Assembly (NCBI RefSeq): GCF_002295115.1
Contig: NZ_NSFV01000010.1
Location: 1 to 64,000 of the forward strand
Direction: 5' to 3'
DNA: 64,000 nucleotides
Source of the DNA: Mesorhizobium sp. WSM4311
GTDB taxonomy: Bacteria; Pseudomonadota; Alphaproteobacteria; Rhizobiales; Rhizobiaceae
Part shown: positions 18,096 through 26,128 of the stretch, one piece after another
Position numbering within the stretch: position 1 is the first letter of the stretch
How the letters are laid out: each line of letters starts with the position of its first letter
The notes under the pieces: generated by a model
The model's database searches: none
Told to the model about the DNA's origin: nothing
Seen by the model: the letters and a program-made list of their open reading frames with translations, nothing else
Translations under genes and position numbers: made by a program

Positions 18096-18818
18096 TCAGG
18101 TTCGTTCCTTCAGGCTTTCCCGCACGGCGGCGGCAAGGGCCGCCATTGACGTGAAGTGGTAGTCCGGCGCGGTGAAACGCTCGGGCTCGATCGTGCCGCC
18201 GAAACCCTTCTGGGCATGCCGGCGCTCGATCCAGCAATTGGTCATACCAAGCGCCCGGGATATGCCGATGTCGTGGTACTGGCTTTGCGCGACGTGCACG
18301 ATGTCGTCCTTGCTGTCGCCCTGTGAGGCCACGAAATCGAAGACCTTCTGGAAGAAGGCCGGGTCCGGTTTCTCCGTGCCTGTATCGTCGGCGGTAAAGG
18401 TGGCGAAAAAGGGCGATCCGAGCTGCTTCTCGAAATGATCGAGCGCCCAGCGCCTTGCATTGGTCATGGCGATCAATCTGTGCGACTTCGCAAGGTCCGC
18501 CAACGCCGCCGCGCTGTCGGGGAAGCTTTGCCAGACGCTGGCCGAATCCCGCAGGCGGACGCCGTATTTCTCCTCGGCCGGCAGGCCGAGCCGCGGCGCG
18601 ATAACTCTGTAGACACGGACGAGATCGTCGGGAAACAGGCTCGCATGGGGCATGTAGCGGGCCTGCCGGTAAAAGGCCAGCGCCTCCTCGCCATCGATCG
18701 AAACGCCGGCCTCGGCGGCAATTCCCGCCAGGCAGGTCGTGATCCCGCCTTCGAAGTCGATCAGCGTGCCGACCACATCGAAGGTCATGTATTTGAATTC
18801 GCTAAAGCCCCTGGCCAA
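18096..18818 (-). CDS. HAD-superfamily hydrolase, haloacid-dehalogenase-like
   Basis: A 240-residue HAD protein. Motif I reads TFDVVGTLIDFEGG: the nucleophilic Asp is present but the residue two places on is Val, where phosphatases have Asp and 2-haloacid dehalogenases Tyr. Motif II is LIAMTNAR, the Lys motif is GTEKPDPAFF, and the last acidic motif is weak (HVAQSQYHDIGISRALG). It is closest to the haloacid dehalogenase type II group. It sits 64 bases upstream of the binding-protein gene and is probably in the same transcript. The substrate is unknown, and the altered motif I makes ordinary phosphatase activity doubtful. Confidence 0.82.
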   Translation of the reverse strand: MARGFSEFKYMTFDVVGTLIDFEGGITTCLAGIAAEAGVSIDGEEALAFYRQARYMPHASLFPDDLVRVYRVIAPRLGLPAEEKYGVRLRDSASVWQSFPDSAAALADLAKSHRLIAMTNARRWALDHFEKQLGSPFFATFTADDTGTEKPDPAFFQKVFDFVASQGDSKDDIVHVAQSQYHDIGISRALGMTNCWIERRHAQKGFGGTIEPERFTAPDYHFTSMAALAAAVRESLKERT

Positions 18819-19055
18819 GACTGGCTCTCCTCTGCGTACGGCCGAATTGCATGTGTTGAACAGAACAAAATTCCGTGCTGTCGGGGGCGTTGGCCCTTTT
18901 TGAAGGCCCGGAAATCCAGGCTTTCTGGCCTTGTCTTATAAGCAGTCTGGCACTTCCCCCGCGCTGGATTCGCCGAAAAGGCGTGAGGGGGCGGCACAAA
19001 ATTGCGAAATCGTCTGCCCCGGCGATATTTCGAGACACGACATATTTCGCCGCCA

Positions 19056-20429
19056 TCATGCCAGGGCCTGGCGGACGTCTGGATCGTCCAGCGTCTGGTC
19101 GAGCGTCCGGCGCGTGCGCTCGATGATCGCATCGATGTCGGCATCGGTGCAGCAGAGCGGCGGTGCATAGCCGATAACCCCATGCGCAAAGGCACGGATG
19201 ATGAGGCCATTGTCCCACGCCCTGTCGAAGACCCGCCGCGCCGGCATGGCCGACGCCGGAAGCGGCGTCTTCTTCTGTTTGTCGACCACCAGTTCGATCG
19301 CGGCAAGCATGCCGCGGCCGCGCACGTCGCCGACGAGGGGGTGGTCGGTCAGGCTTGCCAGTCCTGCCATCAGGCGGGCGCCGGCCTTGACGCCATTCTC
19401 CAGAAGGCCGTCTTCGTAGAGCTTCAGCACCTCGAGCGCGACGGCGGCGCTGACGGGATGGGCGGAATAGGTGTAGCCGTGACCGACGGCCGAGGCGCCC
19501 GCGCCATCGGCGATGACGTCGTAGACATGATCGGCCATGAACACGGCGCCCATGGGAACATAGCCCGAGGTCAGACCCTTCGCCGTCGTCATGAAATCGG
19601 GAACGATGTCCTCATCGGTGCAGGCGAACAAAGGCCCCGTGCGGCCGAAACCGGTGATCACCTCATCGGCGATGAACAGGATGCCGTACTCCCGGCAGAG
19701 TTCGCGTATGGCCTTGATCCAGCCTTTCGGTGGAACGATGACGCCACCCGAGCCCTGGATCGGCTCGGCATAGAAGGCGGCGACCCGCTCCGGCCCGATC
19801 TGCTCGATCTTGGCCTTCAGCGCGGCGAGCGATGCGGCGATGATCGCGTTGCCGCCCTGGCCGACCGGGTTGCGGTAGGGATAGGGGGAGGGGATCTTGT
19901 GCTGCCATTCGAAGGGAATGCCGAAGCCGGCGTGAAAGGCGGGCAGGGCGGTCAGGCCGGCGCCGACCACCGACGAGCCGTGATAACCCTGCTCGATGGA
20001 AATGAACTGATCGCGTTTCGGCTCGCCCCTGGCATTCCAGTAGTAGCGGACGAACCGGATCGTACTGTCGACCGCGTCCGACCCCCCAAGCGTGAAAAAG
20101 ACGTGGTTGAGGTTGCCTGGCGCGCGCTCGGCCAGCTCCGAGGCGAGGCGGATGGCCGGCTCCGAGCCGAGGTCGAAATAGGCGGTGGCGTAGGGAAGCT
20201 CTCGCATCTGCCTGGCCGCTGCCTCGACGATGCTGTCATGGCCGTAGCCGGCATTGACACACCACAGCCCCGCGAAACCGTCGAGAAGTTGCCGGCCGGA
20301 CGCATCGGTCACGGTCGCGCCCTTCGCCGATTTCAACACGCGCACGCCCTGCACCTCATGACCACGGTATGAAGAGACAGGGTGGATGAGATGGGCGCGA
20401 TCGAGTTCGATCAGGGAATTGGCGAGCAT
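19056..20429 (-). CDS. class III aminotransferase (omega-amino acid/putrescine-pyruvate type)
   Basis: A 457-residue PLP enzyme of fold type I, class III. Clear landmarks are GFAGLWCVNAGYGHDSIVEA, the PLP-Asp in LFIADEVITGFGRTG, and the Schiff-base Lys in MTTAKGLTSGYVPMGA. Such enzymes move a terminal amino group from putrescine, beta-alanine, GABA or taurine-like donors to pyruvate or 2-oxoglutarate. The ATG at 20429 follows GGAGGACAAC. A GNAT-family gene lies immediately upstream on the same strand with 13 bases between. With the PuuB-like oxidase and semialdehyde dehydrogenase nearby, polyamine or omega-amino acid breakdown is a sensible inference. Confidence 0.92.
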   Translation of the reverse strand: MLANSLIELDRAHLIHPVSSYRGHEVQGVRVLKSAKGATVTDASGRQLLDGFAGLWCVNAGYGHDSIVEAAARQMRELPYATAYFDLGSEPAIRLASELAERAPGNLNHVFFTLGGSDAVDSTIRFVRYYWNARGEPKRDQFISIEQGYHGSSVVGAGLTALPAFHAGFGIPFEWQHKIPSPYPYRNPVGQGGNAIIAASLAALKAKIEQIGPERVAAFYAEPIQGSGGVIVPPKGWIKAIRELCREYGILFIADEVITGFGRTGPLFACTDEDIVPDFMTTAKGLTSGYVPMGAVFMADHVYDVIADGAGASAVGHGYTYSAHPVSAAVALEVLKLYEDGLLENGVKAGARLMAGLASLTDHPLVGDVRGRGMLAAIELVVDKQKKTPLPASAMPARRVFDRAWDNGLIIRAFAHGVIGYAPPLCCTDADIDAIIERTRRTLDQTLDDPDVRQALA

Positions 20430-20442
20430 TGTTGTCCTCCGA

Positions 20443-21282
20443 CTATCCCAGCGCCTGGTTGGCGAGGGCGTAAACTTTTGGCCTGGGCTGCTCCGCAACC
20501 GTCTTGGGCGGACGGTCCATGGCTATGCCGCCGCCGACATGGGTGAGGCCGATTTCCTCGAGCCAGCCGGCGATGCCGGTCCCGCTGCCGGTATCCACGC
20601 GCAGGAAGGCGCCGGCGCGCGGGGCGGCGAAGAAGCCGATCAGGGCCTTCGCCTCGTCGATACTTCCCGCGATGACCGGACCAATCACCTCGCCGCGTCC
20701 GAACGGCCGGATCGCGGCATAGGCCTCGATGGCGCCGTCGCGGCGGATGACGGCGAATTGGCCGCGCTCGGCCAGCGCATCGATCAGTGCTTCACGGTCG
20801 GCGCCATAGGCGTCGCGGTCCAGCGCCTTGATTTCAGGCAGATCGCCGATGCTTGCGGCCTCTACGCCATCGGGCTCGCCAAGCTCCGCAACCTTGCCTT
20901 GATGCTGCAGAATGGCGCCGGAGGGCACGAACCCCAGTTTCTCATAGAGAGGCATGCCGTCCGCCGTCGCGACGAGCCGCAGCGGACGGTCCCCGGCCAA
21001 GGCGAAGGCCTGATCCATGAGCCGGCGCCCAAGCCCCTTACCGCGCGCGTTCCTGTCGACGATCACCATGTTGATCATGGCGCAATCCGCGCCGTAGGGC
21101 GTTACCAGGATAGTTCCGGTGACGCGGCCCTGATCGTCGAGCGCGACCGCACCGTTCGAGAGCTGCAGCGCCATCTGCCAGTCCTGCGGGCGATGTGGCC
21201 AATTCTCCTGGCGGGAAAGCACTACGGCTCCCTCGATATGGTCGGGCCCGAAGGCTCGGAGTTCAATGTCGCCCTGCGGCAT
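20443..21282 (-). CDS. GNAT-family acetyltransferase with C-terminal Acetyltransf_18-like domain
   Basis: A 279-residue protein. The N-terminal half is a GNAT fold with the acetyl-CoA loop around RNARGKGLGRRLMDQAFAL; the C-terminal half resembles the second GNAT-like domain found in YitH-type proteins and ends in YALANQALG. The ATG at 21282 is preceded by GGAAGGA. A paralogue with the same architecture and a near-identical ending (YALASQTLG) lies at 30444-31343, so the two flank the same catabolic region. The substrate is unknown; relatives sit beside amino-compound catabolic genes. It precedes the aminotransferase gene in the same transcript. Confidence 0.85.
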   Translation of the reverse strand: MPQGDIELRAFGPDHIEGAVVLSRQENWPHRPQDWQMALQLSNGAVALDDQGRVTGTILVTPYGADCAMINMVIVDRNARGKGLGRRLMDQAFALAGDRPLRLVATADGMPLYEKLGFVPSGAILQHQGKVAELGEPDGVEAASIGDLPEIKALDRDAYGADREALIDALAERGQFAVIRRDGAIEAYAAIRPFGRGEVIGPVIAGSIDEAKALIGFFAAPRAGAFLRVDTGSGTGIAGWLEEIGLTHVGGGIAMDRPPKTVAEQPRPKVYALANQALG

Positions 21283-21601
21283 GAGGCATCCTTCCGTCTG
21301 ACGACAAGTTTCGGCCATCGGCGTGCCGCAGATCATCTGAAGGCTTTGGCTTGGACAGTATCTTTCGCCGTAGCGCGAGGGGTGTGCCGCATCTTGTGCT
21401 GGCACCGTCCGCGGCGGGGGCGCTTCACGCCGCGCGCGGCGCAGCTATCGGCATGCCAGATGCTACAGCGTGCCAAAGCGGACGGCGGATACGGAACTTT
21501 CTGCTTTCGGAAGGGCGATTTCGGTCAGGTGGGTCGCGGCCTGCCGCTCTATGATGAAATACATCCCAGCGCGGATGTGCTTCCACCGGAGATCGACGGA
21601 C
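21283..21601. other. divergent intergenic region, probable promoters
   Basis: 319 bases between the start of the GNAT gene (minus strand) and the start of the HAD gene (plus strand). It should carry promoters for both directions. Short ORFs inside it lack ribosome sites and family resemblance. I see no clear operator palindrome. Confidence 0.5.
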
Positions 21602-22270
21602 ATGGCTTCCTTCAGGCCCAAATACATCACCTTCGACTGCTACGGCACGTTGACCTTTTTCCAGATGGCGGAAGCGGCGCGCGACCTCTATGGCAGCCGG
21701 CTCGACGAACCGCGCATGCAGGAGTTCATCAAGAATTTCGCGGCGTACCGGCTGGACGAGATTCTGGGCGACTGGAAGCCTTATGCCGACGTGGTCCACA
21801 ATGCGCTCGAGCGCGCTTGCAAGCGCAACGGCGTCGCCTTCAGCCCGGACGACGCAAGGATGGTCTACGAGCGCGTGCCGACATGGGGACCGCACGCCGA
21901 CGTCCCGGCGGGCCTGGCGAAGGTCGCCAAGGAAATTCCGCTGGTCATCCTTTCCAACGCGATGAACGCTCAGATCATGTCCAATGTCGAAAAGCTCGGC
22001 GCGCCGTTCCATGCCGTCTACACGGCAGAGCAGGCGCAGGCGTACAAGCCGCGCTTCCGGGCTTTCGAATACATGTTCGACATGCTGGGCTGTGGCCCGG
22101 AGGACGTTCTTCACTGCTCGTCCTCTTTCCGCTACGACCTGATGTCGGCACACGATCTCGGCATCAAGAACAAGGTCTGGGTCAATCGCGGCCACGAACC
22201 GGCCAACCCGTATTACGGCTATGTCGAGATATCGGACATTTCGGGTCTTGCAGGCGTCGTCGGTCTCTGA
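21602..22270 (+). CDS. haloacid dehalogenase type II-like HAD hydrolase
   Basis: A 222-residue HAD protein of usual length. Motif I is ITFDCYGTLTFF, with the D-x-Y-GTL form of L-2-haloacid dehalogenases; motif II is LVILSNAMNAQI; the late segment HCSSSFRYDLMSAHDLGI followed by VWVNRGHEP resembles the SSN-xWD-aGA-xxG-xxxWxNR pattern of that group. The start at 21602 (MASFRPKYITFD) was chosen because motif I must lie near the N-terminus. A PuuB-like oxidase gene follows 16 bases later. Whether it truly removes halide or acts on another ester cannot be told; it is distinct from the HAD gene at 18096. Confidence 0.85.
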   Translation: MASFRPKYITFDCYGTLTFFQMAEAARDLYGSRLDEPRMQEFIKNFAAYRLDEILGDWKPYADVVHNALERACKRNGVAFSPDDARMVYERVPTWGPHADVPAGLAKVAKEIPLVILSNAMNAQIMSNVEKLGAPFHAVYTAEQAQAYKPRFRAFEYMFDMLGCGPEDVLHCSSSFRYDLMSAHDLGIKNKVWVNRGHEPANPYYGYVEISDISGLAGVVGL

Positions 22271-22286
22271 AACAGGCGGATAGCCG

Positions 22287-23561
22287 ATGAAGTTCGTCTC
22301 CTACTGGCACGACACGGCCCCCGTCTTTTCCGGCGGGGCGCAAGGCCCGGTCGAGGGGCACTACGATGCCGCCGTCATCGGCGGTGGCTTCACTGGTCTC
22401 GCCGCCGCGCGCCAATTGGCGAAGGCCGGCGCCAAGGTGGTCGTGCTGGAGGCGGAGCGGGTCGGCTGGGGCGCATCCGGCCGCAATGGCGGGCATCTCA
22501 ACAACGGCCTCGCCCACAGCTACCTCTCCGCCAAGGCGGAGCTCGGCAAGGAACGCGCAATCGCCCTCTACCGGGCGCTGGACGACTCCGTCGACACCAT
22601 AGAGGCGCTGGTCGCGGAGGAAGGCATCGACTGCAATTTCCGCCGCGCCGGCAAGCTGAAGCTCGCCTCGAAGCCGCAGCATTTTGCATCAATCGCCCGC
22701 AACTTCGAGGCCCTGCATGCCGAGGTGGATCCGGATACGGCGCTGCTGTCGGCGGCGGATCTCAAGTCCGAGATCGGCTCGCCCTTCCATGGCGCGATGC
22801 TGTCAAAGAAGAGCGCCATGATGCATATGGGCCGCTTTGTGGCAGGCCTCGCCACTTCGGCCGCCCGCCACGGCGCCGTGATCCATGAGAACGCGTCGGT
22901 CACCGACCGCAAGCAGGCCGGCGGTAGGCACGAGCTGACCACCTCGCGCGGCCGCATCAGCGCCGACAATGTGCTGGTGGCGACCGGCGCCTACACGACT
23001 CCGAATTTCGGTTACTTCCGCCGCAGGATCATCTCCGTCGGCAGCTTCATCATCGCCACGCGGCCGCTAAGCGACGCCGAGATCGCCACGACCATGCCCG
23101 GCAACCGGACATGCGTGACCTCGATGAATATCGGCAACTACTTCCGGCTCTCGCCTGACAGGCGCCTGATCTTCGGCGGCCGTGCACGCTTCTCGGCGAC
23201 ATCGGACCAGCGCTCCGACGCCAGGAGCGGACAGATATTGCGGGCAGGCCTCGCGGCGATCTTTCCGCAGCTCGCCAAGGTCGAGATCGACTATTGCTGG
23301 GGCGGGCTGGTCGACATGACCAAGGACCGTTTTCCACGGGCCGGCTACCATGACGGCGTCTGGTACGCGATGGGCTATTCCGGCCACGGCGCGCAGCTTT
23401 CCACGCACCTTGGCATGATCATGGCCGATGCCATGCTTGGCCGCGAGGACCGCAATCCGCTGAAGGGGCTCGAGTGGCCGTCCATTCCCGGCTATTCCGG
23501 CAAACCCTGGTTCCTGCCGATGGTCGGCCTCTACTACAAAGCGCTCGACCGGGTGAGGTAG
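22287..23561 (+). CDS. FAD-dependent amine oxidoreductase, gamma-glutamylputrescine oxidase-like
   Basis: A 424-residue DAO-family flavoprotein. It has a ~25-residue N-terminal lead (SYWHDTAP), then AAVIGGGFTGLAAARQLAKA, VGWGASGRNGGHLNNGLAHS and the C-terminal MGYSGHGAQLSTHLG. The SGRNGG element and overall size match PuuB-type oxidases, which convert gamma-glutamylputrescine to its aldehyde. It is co-oriented with the HAD gene and converges on an aldehyde dehydrogenase gene able to take an aldehyde product onward. The gamma-glutamylputrescine assignment is by family only; no puuA-like synthetase is present in this window. Confidence 0.87.
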   Translation: MKFVSYWHDTAPVFSGGAQGPVEGHYDAAVIGGGFTGLAAARQLAKAGAKVVVLEAERVGWGASGRNGGHLNNGLAHSYLSAKAELGKERAIALYRALDDSVDTIEALVAEEGIDCNFRRAGKLKLASKPQHFASIARNFEALHAEVDPDTALLSAADLKSEIGSPFHGAMLSKKSAMMHMGRFVAGLATSAARHGAVIHENASVTDRKQAGGRHELTTSRGRISADNVLVATGAYTTPNFGYFRRRIISVGSFIIATRPLSDAEIATTMPGNRTCVTSMNIGNYFRLSPDRRLIFGGRARFSATSDQRSDARSGQILRAGLAAIFPQLAKVEIDYCWGGLVDMTKDRFPRAGYHDGVWYAMGYSGHGAQLSTHLGMIMADAMLGREDRNPLKGLEWPSIPGYSGKPWFLPMVGLYYKALDRVR

Positions 23562-23610
23562 GCAGTAGGCAGAATCTCCCAATTCCCTGCTGCCAATTAC
23601 CTACTGCCTA
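23559..23610. repeat. inverted repeat between convergent genes
   Basis: TAGGCAGTAGG (23559-23569) and CCTACTGCCTA (23600-23610) are perfect 11-bp arms around a 30-base spacer. The left arm includes the TAG stop of the oxidase gene and the right arm overlaps the last codons of the facing dehydrogenase gene. It may act as a bidirectional transcription end, though there is no T run, or be an inserted repeat unit that supplied both stops. Confidence 0.6.
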
Positions 23611-25057
23611 TTCCCATGTGGAAGCTCTTCATCTCGAGATATTCCTCGATGCCGGCCTGCGCGCCCTCTCGCCCGAGGCCGGACAGCTTGACGCCGCCGA
23701 AGGGGGCGACCTCCATCGAGACCGAGCCGGTGTTGAGACCCACCATGCCGAATTCCAGCGCCTCGCCGACGCGCCAGGCGCGTTTCAGGTTTTCGGTGTA
23801 GAAGTAGGAAGCAAGCCCGTAGGGCGTGCCGTTGGCCAGCGTGATCGCTTCTTCTTCCGTCTCGAACCGGAAAAGCGGCGCGACCGGGCCGAACGTTTCC
23901 TCACCGGCGAGCTGCATGTCCTTTGTCGCGCCGGTCAGCACCAGCGGCGCGACATATTGAGGGCCGTCCGGCAATCCCGGCCTCTCGGTGATAATCGTTG
24001 CACCTTTGGCGAGTGCGTCCTCGACATGGCGGTTTATCTTCTCGACCGCTGCCATGTTGATCATCGGCCCGATGGCGACGCCGGGCTGCGTGCCGGGTCC
24101 AACCGTCATGGCGTTGACACGGGCGGAAAGCTTCGCTGCGAAGGTTTCATAGACTCTGGACTGCACGAGAATGCGGTTGGCGCACACACAGGTCTGGCCG
24201 CCGTTGCGGAACTTGGAGACGAGAGCGCCCTCGACAGCGAGGTCGAGATCGGCGTCGTCGAAGACGATGAAGGGTGCGTTGCCGCCGAGTTCGAGGCTGA
24301 GCCGCTTCACGCTGTCGGCCGCCCCGCGCATCAGCAGCGAACCGACCCGCGTCGAGCCGGTGAAGGAGATCTTGCGCACGGTCTCGTTCGCCATGATCTC
24401 ATTGCCGATCTCGGCCGGCATGCCGGTGACGATGTTGATGACGCCGGCGGGGATGCCTGCCCGTTCGGCAAGCACGCCGAGCGCCAGCGCCGAATAGGGC
24501 GTGAACTCGGACGGCTTGATCACCACCGTGCAGCCGGCGGCCAGCGCCGGCGCGACCTTGCGGGTGATCATCGCGTTGGGGAAGTTCCACGGCGTGATGA
24601 TGCCACACACACCGACCGGTTCCTTCAGCACGATGATGCGCCGGTCCGGCGTCGGCGAGGGGATGGTGTGGCCATTGATGCGGCGTGCCTCCTCCGCAAA
24701 CCATTTGACGAAGGAAGCGCCGTAGCGGATCTCGCCCCTGGCCTCGTCCAACGGCTTGCCCTGTTCGGTCGTCAGGATCAGCGCGAGATCGTCCAGATGC
24801 GCAAGCATGAGGCCATGCCAGGCCTCCAGGAGGCCGGCGCGCTCAGCGTTGGTCTTTTTCCTCCAATCCCCATAGGCGGACGCTGCGGCCTCTACGGCCG
24901 CGCGAGTCTCCGGACCGGCCATATCGGGCACCGTGCCGATCGCCGCCTGGGTCGCTGGATCGACAACATCGACCGTCTTGCGGGAGCCGGCAGCGACCCA
25001 TTCACCGCCGATCAGGCCGACTTCGCGGAAGAGACTTTTGTCTTTGAGGTTTTTCAT
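23597..25057 (-). CDS. gabD: NAD(P)-dependent succinate-semialdehyde dehydrogenase-type aldehyde dehydrogenase
   Basis: A 486-residue aldehyde dehydrogenase. The general-base Glu is in LELGGNAPFIVF and the catalytic Cys in NGGQTCVCANRILV; the latter form (GGQTCVCANR) is characteristic of the GabD group that oxidises succinate semialdehyde to succinate. Additional GabD-like features are FAEEARRINGHTIPSPTPDR and PYGLASYFYTENLKRAWRV. The ATG at 25057 gives the normal length; an upstream extension of 68 residues is arginine-rich shadow sequence. It is the last gene of a six-gene minus-strand operon and would finish GABA or polyamine breakdown. Confidence 0.92.
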   Translation of the reverse strand: MKNLKDKSLFREVGLIGGEWVAAGSRKTVDVVDPATQAAIGTVPDMAGPETRAAVEAAASAYGDWRKKTNAERAGLLEAWHGLMLAHLDDLALILTTEQGKPLDEARGEIRYGASFVKWFAEEARRINGHTIPSPTPDRRIIVLKEPVGVCGIITPWNFPNAMITRKVAPALAAGCTVVIKPSEFTPYSALALGVLAERAGIPAGVINIVTGMPAEIGNEIMANETVRKISFTGSTRVGSLLMRGAADSVKRLSLELGGNAPFIVFDDADLDLAVEGALVSKFRNGGQTCVCANRILVQSRVYETFAAKLSARVNAMTVGPGTQPGVAIGPMINMAAVEKINRHVEDALAKGATIITERPGLPDGPQYVAPLVLTGATKDMQLAGEETFGPVAPLFRFETEEEAITLANGTPYGLASYFYTENLKRAWRVGEALEFGMVGLNTGSVSMEVAPFGGVKLSGLGREGAQAGIEEYLEMKSFHMGIGSR

Positions 25058-25074
25058 CGAGAACGACCTTGCAA

Positions 25075-26118
25075 TCAGGAGAGCGCGGCGACGACGGCGG
25101 CCGTGATGGCCTCCGTTCTGTCTTTGCCCGGAGTGGTTCCAATGCCGCGCGCGGTTGTCGCTTCGACCGCTTGCATGACCCGGCCGGCGGCGGCCGCTTC
25201 GCCGAGATGGTCGAGCATCATGGCGCCGGACCAGATGGCGGCGATCGGATTGGCGATGCACAGATGCGCGATGTCGGGCGCCGAGCCGTGCACCGGCTCG
25301 AACATGGACGGCGCCGAGCGATCGGGATTGATGTTGGCCGAGGCGGCGTAGCCGAGCCCGCCCTGGATCGCCGCGCCGATGTCGGTGAGGATGTCGCCGA
25401 ACAGGTTGGAGGCGACGACCACGTCGAGGCTCTCCGGCGCCATGATCATGCGCGCGGCGAGCGCGTCGACATGATAGCTGGTCACGGCGACGTCAGAGTA
25501 TTCCGCGGCCAGCTTTTGCGCGATCTCGTCCCAGAACACCATCGAGTATTTCTGCGCGTTGGACTTGGTGACGGAGGCGAGCTTGCCGCGCCGTGTCCGC
25601 GCCTGCTCGAAGCCGAAACGCAGGATGCGCTCGACGCCGGCACGGGTGAAGATCGAGGTCTCCACTGCGACCTCGTCCAGCGTGCCTTGATGCACACGCC
25701 CGCCGGCGCCGGAATATTCGCCTTCGGTGTTCTCGCGGATGCACAAAATGTCGAAACCTTCCGCCCGCAGCGGGCCTGTCACGCCTGGCAGCAGGCGGTG
25801 CGGCCGGATGTTGGCATATTGCACGAATGCCTTGCGGATCGGCAGCAGCAGGCCATGCAGCGAAACGGAATCCGGCACCTCCGCCGGCCAGCCCACCGCG
25901 CCTAGCAGGATCGCGTCGAAGCTGCGCAAAGTCTCAATGCCGTCCTCGGGCATCATGCGGCCGGTTTCCTTGTAGAATTTGCAGGACCAGGGGAACTCGG
26001 TTCCGGTCAAGGCAAAGCCGGCCTGCCCGGCCGCTGTCTCCAGCACGGACCAGGCGGCGGCGGTCACATCGCGTCCGACGCCGTCACCGGGGATCAGGGC
26101 GATCGAATAGGACTTCAT
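25075..26118 (-). CDS. ttuC: tartrate dehydrogenase/isocitrate-isopropylmalate dehydrogenase family protein
   Basis: A 347-residue metal- and NAD-dependent 2-hydroxyacid dehydrogenase/decarboxylase. SIALIPGDGVGRDVTAAAW at the N-terminus, CIRENTEGEYSGAGGR, the catalytic Lys region SVTKSNAQKYSMVFWDEI, and VVASNLFGDILTDIGAAIQG all match the TtuC/DmlA (tartrate or D-malate dehydrogenase) branch. The ATG at 26118 is preceded at good spacing by AAAGAG; the ATG two codons upstream is nearly on top of that site. It lies 17 bases before gabD and 10 after an ALDH gene in the operon. Confidence 0.88.
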   Translation of the reverse strand: MKSYSIALIPGDGVGRDVTAAAWSVLETAAGQAGFALTGTEFPWSCKFYKETGRMMPEDGIETLRSFDAILLGAVGWPAEVPDSVSLHGLLLPIRKAFVQYANIRPHRLLPGVTGPLRAEGFDILCIRENTEGEYSGAGGRVHQGTLDEVAVETSIFTRAGVERILRFGFEQARTRRGKLASVTKSNAQKYSMVFWDEIAQKLAAEYSDVAVTSYHVDALAARMIMAPESLDVVVASNLFGDILTDIGAAIQGGLGYAASANINPDRSAPSMFEPVHGSAPDIAHLCIANPIAAIWSGAMMLDHLGEAAAAGRVMQAVEATTARGIGTTPGKDRTEAITAAVVAALS

Positions 26119-26128
26119 CGGCATCTCT

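Noticed and set aside
16292..18154. A 620-residue forward ORF opposite the peptide-binding-protein gene.
   Set aside because: The reverse strand carries a complete Tat-signalled SBP_bac_5 protein; the forward product has repetitive acidic/Arg composition typical of a shadow frame.
20386..22290. A 634-residue forward ORF across the GNAT and HAD genes.
   Set aside because: It overlaps real genes on both strands in other frames and has no domain.
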